A stretch of 64,000 bases of DNA from Okapia johnstoni. Lineage: Eukaryota > Chordata > Mammalia > Artiodactyla > Giraffidae. Every line of letters starts with the position of its first letter. Position 1 is the first letter of the stretch. Positions 47,153 to 58,715 of the stretch are shown piece after piece. Where the stretch lies: NCBI GenBank assembly GCA_024291935.2, contig CM044311.1:21909001-21973000 (forward strand), in the 5' to 3' direction. The position numbers and the translations under genes are program-made. The notes below the pieces were generated by a model. That model did not search any database. It was not told the DNA's origin and saw nothing but the letters and a program-made list of their open reading frames with translations.

Positions 47153-47734
47153 ATAGTGGTAGCTACAGTAGCAAAAAATGAGAACAATGAGAGGTTTCGG
47201 GAGCCTAAAATTGGATCCTGGTTGGAGCAAACAGTAGTCAACTAACCTATTATTTTCCAGAAAGTTCCATAAAATATGGCAAGAAGAAAAGAATTTGCTA
47301 AGCTTAAAAGACACCTCTGGCTGACTGAAACAGCTTCATGTAGGTACAGGAAAGCCTAGAAAGGACACAGTTATCAGTACATTGGGGTCATCACTGTGTG
47401 TCCATGTGACTGTTCACATGTAGAAAGAACATGATACACTCCTGTGAAAAGGAAAAGCCAGGGTAGACTTGAAAAGAATGTGAAATTGAAAACTGCTCTA
47501 CAACCTGAATATGGATTGTTAGCAAAAGACAAAAATCTTAACCAATTCAGACTGTTTGAGCCCAACTTTTGAATAATCATTGACTGCTCAGTAGGCTATG
47601 TAGATAGATACAGAGTGACCTCTAGACAGCCACCATCATGATCAGTTATGAATGACCAATAAGCACGTGAAAAGTTGCCTAATCTCAGCATATATTAATG
47701 AAAAGCTTTCTGAAAACCATATACTACTTTCCCC
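47153..47734. other. Unassigned stretch
   Basis: Nothing recognised. Confidence 0.4.
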
Positions 47735-48000
47735 CTAACAATGACTATAATAAAATGATAGGCAATAGAAAGTGTTGGCAAGGATATGGTAGAATTGGAG
47801 TCCCAATATATTGTTGCTGGGAATGTCAAATAGCACAGTCACTTTGCAAAATAACTTGGCAGTATTCCAAAATGCTAAACATAATGATTGCATGTGATCC
47901 AGTAATTCCATGCATAAATATTCCATTGAAAATAAAATGATGGAAAAAGGATGTGTACAATAAGCAAAAAGGAACATCATTGGCAAAACATTTAGCTTCC
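47735..48000 (+). mobile_element. Old L1 ORF2 3' fragment, sense
   Basis: gaaagtgttggcaaggatat, tgttgctgggaatgtcaaat, gcacagtcactttgcaaaat and gtgatccagtaattccatgc keep the order of the L1 ORF2 end. Heavily diverged. Confidence 0.75.
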
Positions 48001-48124
48001 ACTACTTTCAATGCCTAACTTGACCCCCAGCAGAAAATATTACACGACGGATTTGTATGATGTCACCCCTTGAGGATACCATACAGACACTTGGTAACAA
48101 GTTAGTCACCTCAGAATGCATGAA

Positions 48125-48545
48125 TATTTAGTTTCCTAAGATTGTTGTTATAAATTACCACAAATTGGGTAGCTTTAAAAAATAGTCATTCTCTCCCTGT
48201 TCTGAAGGCCAAAAGTTTAAAATGAAGATGTTAACAATGGACCACACCCTCTGAAATCTTCTTATTGTAAAGAGTCTCTCACTGTCTCTCCCAGCTTCTC
48301 ATTGTCTGAGGTAGTCCTTGGTTTTTAGCTATGTAATTCCCATCTCTGATTCTCTCTTCATGGAGCCCTCTTATTTCTAGGTCACTGCCTCTCTCTGCCT
48401 GTATGTTTTTCCCCTGTGTTTTCTCCTCTTCTTGGAAGGACCCCAGTTGTTGAATTTAAGGCCTGCCATTAACTCAGTATTATCTCATTCTGATTCTTAA
48501 ACTTATTACATATATAAAAATTCAATTTCTAAATAACATCACATT
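48125..48545 (-). mobile_element. MaLR (MLT1-type) LTR, antisense
   Basis: ttataaattaccacaaattg, ggtagctttaaaaaatagtc, tgttctgaaggccaaaagtt and, further on, ttggaaggaccccag and aaataacatcacattgtgac follow the antisense order of MLT1-group LTRs. Old mammalian layer. Confidence 0.7.
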
Positions 48546-48552
48546 GTGACTT

Positions 48553-49146
48553 CAGTTCAGTTCAATTGCTCAATAGTGTCCGACTCTTTGGACCCCAAAG
48601 ACTGCAGCAGGCCAGGCTTCCCTGTCCATCACCAACTCCTGGAGCTTACTCAAACTCATGTCCATTGAGTCATTGATGCCATCCAACCATCTCATCTTCT
48701 GTCTTCTCCGTCTTCTCCTGCTTTCAATCTTTCCCAGAATCCGGGTCTTTTCCAATGTCAGTTCTTCACATCAGGTGGCCAAAGTATTGGAGTTTCTGCT
48801 TCAACATCAGTCCTTCCAATGAACACCCAGGACTGATCTCCTTTAGGATGGACTGGTTGGATCTCCTTTCAGTCCAAGGGACTCTCAAGAGTCTTCTCCA
48901 ACACCACAGTTCAAAAGCATCAATTCTTCTGTCTTTAGCTTTCTTTATAGTCCAACTCTCACATCCATACATGACTACTGGAAAAACTATAGCCTTGACT
49001 AGATGGACCTTTCTTGGCAAAGTAATGTTTCTGCTTTTTAATACGCTGTCTAGGTTGGTCATAGCTTTTCTTCCAAGGAGCAAGTGTCTTTTAACTTCAT
49101 GGCTGCAGTCACCATCTCCAGTGATTTTGGAGCCCAAGAAAATATT
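48553..49146 (-). mobile_element. BovB LINE, 5'-truncated, antisense
   Basis: From the 3' tail (ttcagttcagttcaattgct) to ttttggagcccaagaaaata. On the minus strand 48766-49191 reads the C-terminal BovB block (VVMYGCESWTIKKAKDRR, FELWCWRRLLRVPW), closed by a TGA at the conserved arginine codon. Relatively well kept. Confidence 0.96.
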
Positions 49147-49181
49147 AGATTTGGGGGATATCATTCGACTCATTCTATCTT

Positions 49182-49380
49182 GGCTGTCCATGGAATTTTC
49201 CAGAAAAGAATGCTGGAGTAACTATTTTCTTCTCTAGGGGATCTTCCTGACCCAGGGATCAAACCTGGGTTCCCTGAATTGCAGGCAGATTCTTTACTGT
49301 CTGAGCCACCAGGGTTGCCAAGATAATTCCATGAGAAATCATGGGGCTGTGAAGAGTCAGACATGACTGAGCAACTAGCA
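49182..49380. mobile_element. Bov-tA SINE with inverted 5' part
   Basis: Positions 49182-49316 are the tRNA head and first half of Bov-tA read backwards (ending tgagccaccagggttgcc). Positions 49321-49380 are the second half read forwards (attccatgagaaatcatggg, agtcagacatgactgagcaa). Both segments meet in the element at the same point, attccatg. The layout is that of a 5' inversion. Two unrelated insertions remain possible. Confidence 0.8.
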
Positions 49381-49497
49381 CTAAAACTAACGTGTCCTTT
49401 TAGATGCAAATAATATTTATCAACTCAGGGCCAGTACCTTCCAGATTCTGTAATTTAAGATGTAGTATATTCATTTAACCAATGATTATGGTGCATA
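49381..49497. other. Unassigned stretch
   Basis: Nothing recognised. Confidence 0.3.
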
Positions 49498-49708
49498 TGT
49501 CTTCCCGGGTGGCTCAGATGGTGAAGAATCTGCCCAGAATGTGGTAGACTCAGGCTAGATCCCTGGGTCGGGAAGATCCCCTGAAGAAGGGAATGGGTAC
49601 CCACTTGAGTGTTCTTGCCTAGGAAATCCTCTGGACAAGGAGCTTGGTGGGCTACAGTCATGGGATCAAAAAGAGTCAGACACAGCCGACCAACTAATGC
49701 TTTTCTTT
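49498..49708 (+). mobile_element. Bov-tA SINE, sense
   Basis: From tgtcttcccgggtggctcag to cgaccaactaatgcttttct. Confidence 0.93.
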
Positions 49709-50212
49709 TCATATACTACTTAGAAAGTCCTGGTAGAAACAAATTCTGATTAGACACGCAGTGTTCTCAATAACAGACATTTATATTGGATTTTTCCTCT
49801 CCCTATTTCACTTAATCTGTCTCTCAATTTTGCTTTCTGAAATTACCACTCAAAAAAGCTGACAACACTCAAATGTTGCCTAAATTTCTGCCTTCAGTAG
49901 GAACACAATAGAAGTCACAAAGGCATTACATTTCATCATTAACTATGATAATTAGTATCAAGGGTTAAGACAATTAGCATAAACATCCATTTTTTAAAAA
50001 AATAAATCCAGTATTTATTCTGTTAATTATTTCTTTTAATGAGTACAGCTGTATAAAAATAGCTCCAAAATGTAAAATCAAAAGTCTAGATCCAATTGAA
50101 TACATTCACTTCAATTGCTAGTTCCATCATTTTGGGACATTATATAAATATAAGTGCTTACTTGTAAATATATCAGATTGAAATTTTAGTTTTTACAGCC
50201 ACTTACATTTAT
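49709..50212. other. Unassigned AT-rich stretch
   Basis: Nothing recognised. Confidence 0.4.
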
Positions 50213-50409
50213 TAGGAAGCATCACTATGAACAAAGCTAGTGGAGGTGATGGAATTCCAACTGAGCTATTTCAAATCCTAAAAGATGATGCTGTGAAAGT
50301 GCTACACTAAATATGCCTGCAAATTTGGAAAACTCAGCAGGGGCGACAGGAAAGGAAAAGTTAAGTTTTCATTCCAATCCCTAAGAAAGGCAATGCCAAA
50401 GAACACTGA
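50213..50409 (+). mobile_element. BovB host copy, left part
   Basis: Sense BovB from the linker (atgaacaaagctagtggagg) to the RT fingers (ccaatccctaagaaaggcaa). It stops at ccaaagaacactga. The next BovB base in order is found at about 52643, across the antisense insertion. Confidence 0.92.
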
Positions 50410-51239
50410 AGTTCAGTTCACTTCAGTCACTCAGTAGTGTCCAGCTCTTTGTGACCTCACGAACTGCAGCAGGCCAGGCCTTCTTGTCTATCACCAACTC
50501 CCAGAGTCTACCCAAACCCATGTCCATTGTGTCAGTGATGCCATCCAACCGTCTTATCCTCTGTTGTCCACTTCTCCTCATGCCCTCAATCTTTCCCAGC
50601 ATCAGAGTCTTTTCAAATGAGTCAGCTCTTCACATCTGATGGCCAAAGTATTGGAGTTTCAGCTTCAACATCAGTCTGTTAATGAACAACCAGGACTGAT
50701 TTCCTTTAGGATGGGCTGGTTGGATCTCCTTGCAGTCCAAGGAACTCTCAAGAGTCTTCTCCAACATCACAGTTCAAAAGCATCAATTCTTCTGCGCTCA
50801 GCTTTATTTATTGGCTAACTCTCACATCCATACATGATCACTGGAAAAACCATAGCCTTGACTAGATGGAATTTTGTTGACAAAGTAATGTCTCTGCTTT
50901 TTAATATGCTATCTAGGTAGGTCATAACTTTCCTTCCAAGGAGTAGGTGTCTTTTCATTGCATGGCTGCAATCACCAACTGCATGATTTTGGAGCCCAGA
51001 AAAATAAAGTCAACCACTGTTTCTACTGTTTCACCATCTATTTGCCATGAAGTGATGGGACTGGGTGCCATGTTCTTAGTTTTCTGAACGTTGAGCTATA
51101 AGCCAACGTTTTCACTCTCCTCTTTCCCTTTCATCAAGAGGCTCTTTAGTTCTTCTTCACTTTCTGCCATAAGGGTGGTGTCATCTGCATATCTGAGGTT
51201 ATTGATGTTTCTCTCAGCAATCTTGATTTCAGCTTGTGC

Positions 51240-51608
51240 TTAATCCAGCCCAGCATTTCTCATGATGTACTCTGCATATAAGTTAAATAAGCAGAATGAC
51301 AATATACAGCCTTGATGTACTCCTTTACCTCTTTGGAACCAGTCTGTTGTTCCATGTCCAGTTCTAACTGTTGCTTCCTGACCTGCATACAGATTTCTCA
51401 AGAGGCAGGTCAGATGGTCTGGTATTTGCATCTCTTTTAGAATATTCCACAGTTTATTGTGATCAACAGAGTCAAAAGTTTTGGCGTAGTAAATAAAGCA
51501 GAAGTAGATGTTTTTCTGGAACTCTCTCGCTTTTTCGATGATACAGTCAGTGGATGTTGGCAATTTGATCTCAGGTTGCTCTGCCTTTTCTAAAACGAGC
51601 TTGAACAT
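51240..51608 (-). pseudogene. BovB RT fragment, mutated motif A
   Basis: A 122-residue frame: FIYYAKTFDSVDHNKLW is motif A with the first aspartate of DYAKAFD replaced by tyrosine, while the catalytic FD pair remains. It continues through the LLRNLYAGQEATVRTGHG block and GVHQGCILSFCLFNLYAEYI, then stops just before the YADD region, which lies in another frame at ~51190. Confidence 0.92.
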
Positions 51609-51797
51609 CTGAAAGTTCGCGGTTCATGTATTGCTGAAGCCTGGCTTGGAGAAATATGAGCATTGCTTTGCTAGCATGTGAGATGAGTACAATTGTGCAG
51701 TAGCTTGAACATTTTTGGCATTGCCTTTCTTAGGGATTGGAATGAATACGGACCTTTTCCAGTCCTGTGGTCTCTGCTGAGTTTTCCAAATTTGCTG

Positions 51798-52229
51798 TCA
51801 TATTGAGTACTGCACTTTCACAGCATCATCTTTCAGAATTTGAAAGAGCTCAACTGGAATTCCATTATTTCCACTAGCTTTGTTCGTAGTAATGCTTCCT
51901 AAGGTCCCCTTGACTTCACATTCCAAGATGTCTGGCTCTAGGTGAGTGTGGGTGATCATACCACCATGATTATCTGGGTAGTGAAGGTCTTTTTTGAACA
52001 GTTCTGTGTATTCTTGCCACCTCTTAATATCTTCTGCTTCTGTTAGGTCCATACTATTTCTGTCCTTTATTGAGCCTATCTTTGTATGAAATGTTCCCTT
52101 GGTATCTCTAATTTTCTTAAAGAGATCTCTAGTCTTTCCCATTCTGTTGTTTTCCTCTATTTCTTTGCATTGATCACTGAGGAAGGCTTTCTTATGTTTC
52201 CTTGCTATTCTTTGGAACCCTGCATTCAA
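51798..52229 (-). pseudogene. BovB linker fragment
   Basis: A 143-residue frame with FLSDQCKEIEENNRMGKTR, KDRNSMDLTEAEDI and NKASGNNGIPVELFQILK. It lies between the endonuclease and RT domains and has no catalytic motif. Confidence 0.9.
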
Positions 52230-52638
52230 ATGCGTATATCTTTCCTTTTCTCCTTTGCTTTATGCTTCTCTTATTTTCACAGCTATTTATAAGGCCTCCT
52301 CAGACAGCCATTTTGCTTCTTTGCATTTCTTTTCCATGGGGATGGTCTTGTTTCCTGTCTCCTGTACAATGTCACGAACTTCTGTAAATAGTTCATCAGG
52401 CACTCTGTCTATCAGATCTAGTCCCTTAAATCTATTTCTCACTTCCACTGTATAGTCATAAAGGATTTGATTTAGGTCATACCTGAGTGGTCTAGTGGTT
52501 TTCCCTCTTTCTTAAATTTCATGCTGAATTTGGCAATAAGGAGTTCATGATCTGAGCCACAGTTGGCTCCCAGTCTTGTTTTTGCTGACTGTATAGAGCT
52601 TCTCCATCTTTGGCTGCAAAGAATCAATAATCAAATAA

Positions 52639-53067
52639 TTGATCTCAAACTACCCCACAATTGTACTCATCTCACACACTAGCAAAGTAATGCTCAAAAT
52701 TCCCCAAGCCAGGCTTCAGCAGTACGTGAACTGTGAACTTCCAGATGTTCAAGCTGGTTTTAGAAAAGGCAGAGGAACTAGAGATCAAGTTGCGAACATC
52801 AGCTGGATGATCAAAAAAGCAAGAGAGTTTCAGAGAAAAACATCTATTTCTGCTTTTGACTATGCCAAAGACTTTGATTGTGTGGAATCCAATAAACTGT
52901 GGGATATTCTGAAACAGATGGGAATACCAGACCACCTGACCTGCCTCTTGAGAAATCTGTATGCGGGTCAGGAGGCAACAGTTAGAACTGGACATGGAAC
53001 AACAGACTGGTTCCAAATAGGTAAAGGCTGTACGTCAAGGCTGTATATTGTCACCCTGCTTATTTAA
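52639..53067 (+). pseudogene. BovB RT fragment
   Basis: A 142-residue frame: IVLISHTSKVMLKI, QAGFRKGRGTRDQV, motif A as FDYAKDFDCVESNKLW and the NLYAGQEATVRTGHGTTDWF block. It goes out of frame after QIGKG, before motif B is complete. Confidence 0.92.
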
Positions 53068-53953
53068 CTTATACGCAGAGTACATCATGAGAAACGCTGG
53101 GCTGGATGAAGCACAAGCTGGAATCAAGATTGCCTGGAGAAATATCAACAACTTCAGATATGTAGATAAACCACCCTTATGGCAGAAAGCAAAGGATAAC
53201 TAAAGATCCTCTTCATGAAAGTGGGAGAGGAGAGTGAAATGTTGGCTTAAATCTCAACAGTCAGAAAACAAAGATGATGGTATCAGGTCCCATCACTTCA
53301 TTGCATATAGATGGAGAAGCAATGGAAACAGTGGCAGACTCTATTTTTTTTGGCTCCTAAATCACTGCAGATGGTGACTGCAGCCATGAAATTAAAAGAT
53401 GCTTACTCCTAGGAAGAAAAGTTATGACCAACCTAGACAGCATATTAAAAAGCAGAGACATTACTTTGCCAACAAAGTTCCAGCTAGTCAAGGCTATGTT
53501 TTTTCCAGTAGTCATGTATGGATGTGAGAGTTGAACTGTGAAGAAAGCTGAGCGCCGAAGAATTGATGCTTTTGAACTGTGGTGTTGGAGAAGACTCTTG
53601 AGAGTCCCTTGGACTGAAAGGAGATCCAACCAGTCCATCCTAAGGGAGATGAGCCCTGGGTGTTCATAGGAAGGACTGATGTTGAAGCTAAAACTGCAAT
53701 ACTTTGGCCACCAGATGCGAAGAGTCGACTCATTGGAAAAGACCTTGATGCTTGCAGGGATTGTGGGCAGGAGGGGAACGGGATGACAGAGGAGGAGATG
53801 GCTGGATGACATCACTGACTCAATGGACATGGATTTGGGACATGGATTTGGACGTGGATTTGGTGGTTGTTGATGGACAGGCAGGCCTGGAGTGCTGTGT
53901 TTCATGGGGTCACAAAGAGATGGACACGACTGAGCGACTGAACTGAACTGAAT
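52643..53953 (+). mobile_element. BovB host copy, right part
   Basis: Resumes at tctcaaactaccccacaatt, directly after the point where 50213-50409 breaks, and runs to the 3' tail (gactgaactgaactgaatgg). The frame 52639-53067 covers RT fingers to motif B. The YADD codons near 53158 read with a base change and a deletion (tatgtagataaacca). Confidence 0.95.
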
Positions 53954-53954
53954 G

Positions 53955-54300
53955 GGTGTGAGGTGACATCTCATTGTGGTATTTATTTGCACTTTGGGAT
54001 GATGAATAATACTGAACATTTGTCATATACTTCCCATCCTTTTGGATACCATATTTAGAAACTTTTCTACTCAAGTCCTTTGTCCATTTTTTGTCTGATT
54101 ACTTACCTTTTTTCTGTTGAACTGTAGGTGTTCCTTATGTATTCTGAATATTAACCCTTCATCAGATACATGATTTGCACCCATTTTATCCTATTCCATA
54201 GATTGCCTTTTCACTCTGTTGATTGTATATCTGCTGAACAAAAAATTTTTAAATTTGATAAACATCCACTTTGGTGCCTGTGTACTCAGTATAATTCTTA
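53955..54300 (-). mobile_element. L1 ORF2 3' region, antisense
   Basis: gggtgtgaggtgacatctca, cctttgtccattttttgtct, tgaatattaacccttcatca, tagattgccttttcactctg and aaaaatttttaaatttgat follow the antisense order of L1 ORF2. It abuts the BovB 3' end directly. Confidence 0.85.
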
Positions 54301-54687
54301 TAATTTTATAAAATAAGATACTTAGAATTACAAACAATCCAATTATACTGAAATATACTAATCAAAATGTTAAAATTACTAAAAATGATTTTATATATGT
54401 ATGCAAGTTGATTCATAAAATAATTCTGGTGGCAGAATGAATAATATGAAATATAATAATGTTAAAATAATAACTATAAATAATCAAACTGTTGTAATAA
54501 TAAATCATAACACAGTAATGAATATTATAAAGCTGAATTAATATAAATATATGATATATAAATATTATATTATAGAATAATATATAGAGAGATATAAGTA
54601 ATAAAATGATAAAAACATTGATAACTGTACATATGTTTCAAGGTTATCTTAAGGGAAAATGCTTCTTTATAAATATATGAAAAGCAG
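54301..54687. other. Very AT-rich stretch
   Basis: Low-complexity AT sequence, strongest at 54536-54600. No gene seen. Confidence 0.5.
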
Positions 54688-54881
54688 TAAAGTGAAAGTG
54701 TTAGTCATTCACTCGTGTCCAACTCTTTGTTATCCCCTGGACTGTATCCCACCAGTCTCCACTCTTGATGGAATTCTCCAGGCAAGAATACCAGAGTGAG
54801 TAACCATTCCCTTCTACAGGGGATCTTCCCGACCCAGAAATCAAACCCAGGTCTCCTGCATTGCTGGTGGATTCTTTATAT
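54688..54881 (-). mobile_element. Bov-tA SINE, antisense, end lost
   Basis: From agtgaaagtgttagtcattc to gcattgctggtggattcttt. The last ~25 bp (tRNA 5' end) are missing. Confidence 0.93.
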
Positions 54882-55676
54882 AGGACTATATATACCATTT
54901 TAATTATTGACAAGTTATAGGCACTCCAATACTACTTTCATTTTACATAACTATTTAAGATTCACTGCTTTTCAGTTAGCCTTAAAACTATTTATATTTT
55001 AAGAGCCTTGCTAATATTATTTTTCTCATAGACTTTGATAATAAGAAATATGAAGGTTTAAGACTATTCAGTATGAAACATTTGCACAATAGGCATACAT
55101 AAATACTTAGCCTAGAAAATCCACTTATTGACAATTAAAAATAAGTTCTTGTTAGAAAAATATTGATAGGGGAGTTATTATTTATTCATGTGTTTCATTC
55201 CTTAGAAACTGATTCAGCCAGAGAGCCTAGAAAAATACTGAATGAAATCAAAGTTTTCATGGTTTATGAACCAGGGAAAATGAAGTGAATTAAACGCAAA
55301 GCTCCAGGAGCTGCTTCTGTTGAATAAGCAGCAGGCAGGGATTCTTCAGTTGGTCAGTTGCCCTAATGAATACCGTCTGCTAATTAAATCAAGACCCTAG
55401 CAAAATGACTTTTATAATGAAAGAAAATGGTTGACAGACAGTAAGAAATGTGTGAGAATATGTCTTTAAAAGCTTACAAAACAAAAGAACAATGTTGTCA
55501 AAAGATTTCTTTTTTAAATATAACGAAAGAATAATTGAATTATGAGTAGACAAGTGAAGAAGTCAATTTAATTGCTCTTGACCTACTTTTAGCAATTGCT
55601 TTGTTGATATTCTCTGTAACGCTCAGGAATTTCTCTCCATTTCATGGATTTTTTTTTTCTAAAATAATAACTGCCT
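54882..55676. other. Unassigned stretch
   Basis: No named repeat. Positions 55250-55400 are less AT-rich and look like single-copy DNA (see findings). Confidence 0.4.
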
Positions 55677-55686
55677 ACACAGGCAT

Positions 55687-56221
55687 TCCTTGAAAGGAAA
55701 GTTATGACTGACCTAGACAGCATATTAAAAAGTAGAGATATTACTTTGACAACAAAGGTCAGTCTAGTTAAGGCTATGGTTTCTCCAGTAGTCATGTATG
55801 GATGTGAGAGCTGTATTATAAAGAAAGCTGAATGCCAAAGAATTGATGCTTTTGAACTGTGGTGTTGGAGAAGACTCTTGAGAGTCCCTTGGACTGCAAG
55901 GAGATCCAACCAGTCCTTCCTAGTGGAGATCAGTCCTGAGTGTTCATTAGAAGGACTGATGTTGAAGCTGAAACTCCAGTACTTTGGCCACCTCATGTGA
56001 AGAACTGACTAATTTGGAAAGACCCTGATGCTGGGAAAGTTTGAAGGCGGGAGGAGAAGGTGATGACAGGATGAGTTGGTTGGATGGCATCACTGACTCA
56101 GTGGACATGAGTTTGAGTAAACTCCATGAGTTGTTGATGGACGGGGGGAGGCCTGGCGTGCTGCAGTCCATGGGATCACAAATAGTTGGACACGACTGAG
56201 TGACTGAACTGAACTGAACTG
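55687..56221 (+). mobile_element. BovB LINE, 5'-truncated, sense
   Basis: A 535-bp insertion starting at tccttgaaaggaaagttatg and ending in the (GAACT)n tail tgaactgaactgaactg. A perfect 10-bp target-site duplication, acacaggcat, lies at 55677-55686 and 56222-56231. The frame 55704-56000 reads the BovB C-terminal block and stops at TGA in place of the conserved CGA. Confidence 0.97.
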
Positions 56222-56231
56222 ACACAGGCAT

Positions 56232-57500
56232 ATCACTGGCGTTTAATACCACTGTATAAGTCATAGAGACATTAGATGGATGGCTGTCTTAGTAAGAGTG
56301 GTGGCATAATTTTGTGAGTGAGGCATCTCTCTTTGCCTGAGCACCAAACTCTGAGACAACTGACAGCCCTTAGCATTCAGCAATGAAAGTGGGCAGAAAA
56401 TAGGTGCAGCAGCTTTGTGAAGGTGCTCTGAGTAAGATGGAAGACATTGTTACATTCCCTCTTTTATAAAACCCATATTGATTTGTTTATCAATAACACA
56501 ATTTTTGACAGTTTCTGTGAAAAGCAATGAAAGCAAAATTTGTGTGATCAATTGTAATTTCTGCTGCTTCATCTGGTCCTGAGTCTATATCAGGTATACA
56601 TCACCCTTCTTATTTTCGTAAAGTTTAGATTTCCTTTCCATGCACCTAACTCTTCTGCTGAAATCACTACAGAGTCACTAGATGGTGACTTTCCTGATGC
56701 GATAAACAGACTGGAACCATATCTGTAATGGGTCTCAGCTTCTTATAACCAAAAGACCCTGTAAAATTTTGTCTTCAGATAAAATCTTTTCAGCTAAATG
56801 GGTCATAGGAAACAGAGCTATCATACTGGCTCACTTGGGCATGCCTTCCTGCTAGTAAGTCACTAATCAATTATAACAAGATTAAACTATAGAGTTAACT
56901 TGAAATATGTGTTATAAAACTGAAATATAAGCAAAGATTGTAATATATACTTGAAGGACAAAATATATGATGTAAAAACTATAATTTTCATCTTATAATC
57001 TGGATTAAAACTGCATATTATATTTGTTCATTCTCAGAAAATTTTGGGAAGAGACAAGAAAACTATTGGATTTCTTTCTTTCCTCTCTCTCTCTCTTTTT
57101 TTTAAACTGGTGTAGAAATTAAGAGAGATGACAGTGTGTCAGAGACATAGTCTAGCATTTCAAAACACGGTCATTTAGCAATGTTTTTAAACTGAATGTA
57201 AATAATAGGAGAGTTCTAACTAGGACAACGGCTTTGTAAAACACTATTAAAAAAAAGAAAAAGTTATAATAAATTAATTTCACAATAGAAACCTAAAGAA
57301 AAATAAAAATTAAATTATGATAAAAAGTTAAACAAATCATGTCAGATATTTAGCAACTTCAGAGAAGACATCCAACCATCACATATTGAAAGCTTAACAC
57401 CATGGTATTTTAAACACTTATTAGAAAAGAAAATGCATGTTTCTTTACATAAAGCAACTCACCAATGTGGGAAAAAAAAAAGGACTATGAAAAGATGTTT
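56232..57500. other. Unassigned stretch
   Basis: No gene or named repeat in about 1.3 kb. A CT-rich run lies at 57078-57103. Confidence 0.45.
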
Positions 57501-57831
57501 CCACTTCATAGATCACAGCTTTGTGCTGGGGAAGGGGTTTGTGTAACTCAGTGAAGCTATGAGCTATGTCATGCAGCTCCACCCAAGATGAACAGGTCAT
57601 AATGGAGAGTTCTGACAAAATGTGGCCCACCAGAGGAGGGAATTGCAAACCATGCCAGTATTCTTGCCACAAGAACCATATGAACAATATGAAAAGGCAA
57701 AAATAAATGACACTGGAAGATGAGGCCCACAGGTTGGTAGGTGTCCAATAAGCTACTGGGGAAGAGCAGAGGGAAATTACTAATAGCTCCAGAAAGATTG
57801 AACTGGGTCAAAACAGAAATGGCTTTCAGCT

Positions 57832-58035
57832 GTGCATGAGTCTGGTGGTGGAAGTAAAGTCCAATGCAGGAAAAAAGCAATATTGCATAGAATCTGGAAT
57901 GCTAGGTCCATGAGTCAAGGAGAATTTGTTGTAGTCAAGGAGGACAGGGCAAGAGTGAACATCAACATCTTAGGAATCAGTGCACTAAAATGGACTGGAA
58001 AGAGAGAATTTAATTCAGGTGATCATAATATTTGA
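57832..58035 (+). pseudogene. BovB endonuclease N-terminal remnant
   Basis: A 67-residue frame with IWNARSMSQGEFVVVKEDRA and INILGISALKWTG. The catalytic glutamate of the family motif (GISELRW in the copy at 39291) is alanine here, so the enzyme would be inactive even without the later stops. Confidence 0.88.
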
Positions 58036-58715
58036 TACTGTGGTCAAGAATGCCTTAGAAAAAATAGAGTACTCCTTATAGTCAACACAACAGTCTGAAA
58101 TGCACTACCTGGGTGTAATCTCAAAAAAACACAGAATGATCTCAGCTTATTTCCAAGGCAAATGATTCAACACCAGAGTAATCCAACACCAGTGTAACTC
58201 AACACCAGTGTAACCCAACCACTAATGCTGAAGAAGTTGAAGTCGAATGATTCTGTGAAGACTTATAAGACCCCCTAGAACTAACACCAAAAAACGATGT
58301 CCTTTCCATCATAGGGGATTAGAATGTAAAGGGAGGAAGTCAAGTGATACAAAGAATAACAGGCAAGCTTGGACTTGGAGTACAAAGGTGAAGTAGGGCA
58401 CAGGCTAACAGAGTTTTGTCAAGAGAATACACTAGTCATAGCAAACACCATCTTCCACAACACAAGAGACTACTCTACACATGAACATCACTAGATGGTC
58501 AATATGTAATCAGACTGATCATATTCTTTGCAGCTGAAGATGGAGAACTTCTATACAGTCCAGCAAAAACAAGACCTGGAGCTGACTATTGTTCAAATCA
58601 TCAACTCCTCAGGGCAAAAACAGGCTTATATTGACGAAAGTAGGGAAAACCACTAGGCCATTCAGGTATAACCTAATTCAAATTCCTTATGATTATATAG
58701 TAGATGTGACAAATA

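Larger units (their letters stand above)
50410..52635 (-). mobile_element. BovB LINE, 2.2 kb, antisense, nested in another BovB
   Basis: Starts with the 3' tail (agttcagttcacttcagtca) and runs back to the end of the endonuclease domain (ttctccatctttggctgcaa). It lies between two consecutive parts of a sense BovB, so it inserted later. Minus-strand pieces: 51798-52229 (linker and pre-RT) and 51240-51608 (RT). Right limit approximate; no convincing target-site duplication. Confidence 0.95.

Noticed and set aside
53357..54019. A 220-codon minus-strand open frame
   Set aside because: It lies antisense to the BovB at 52643-53953 and runs into L1 sequence. No protein family fits.
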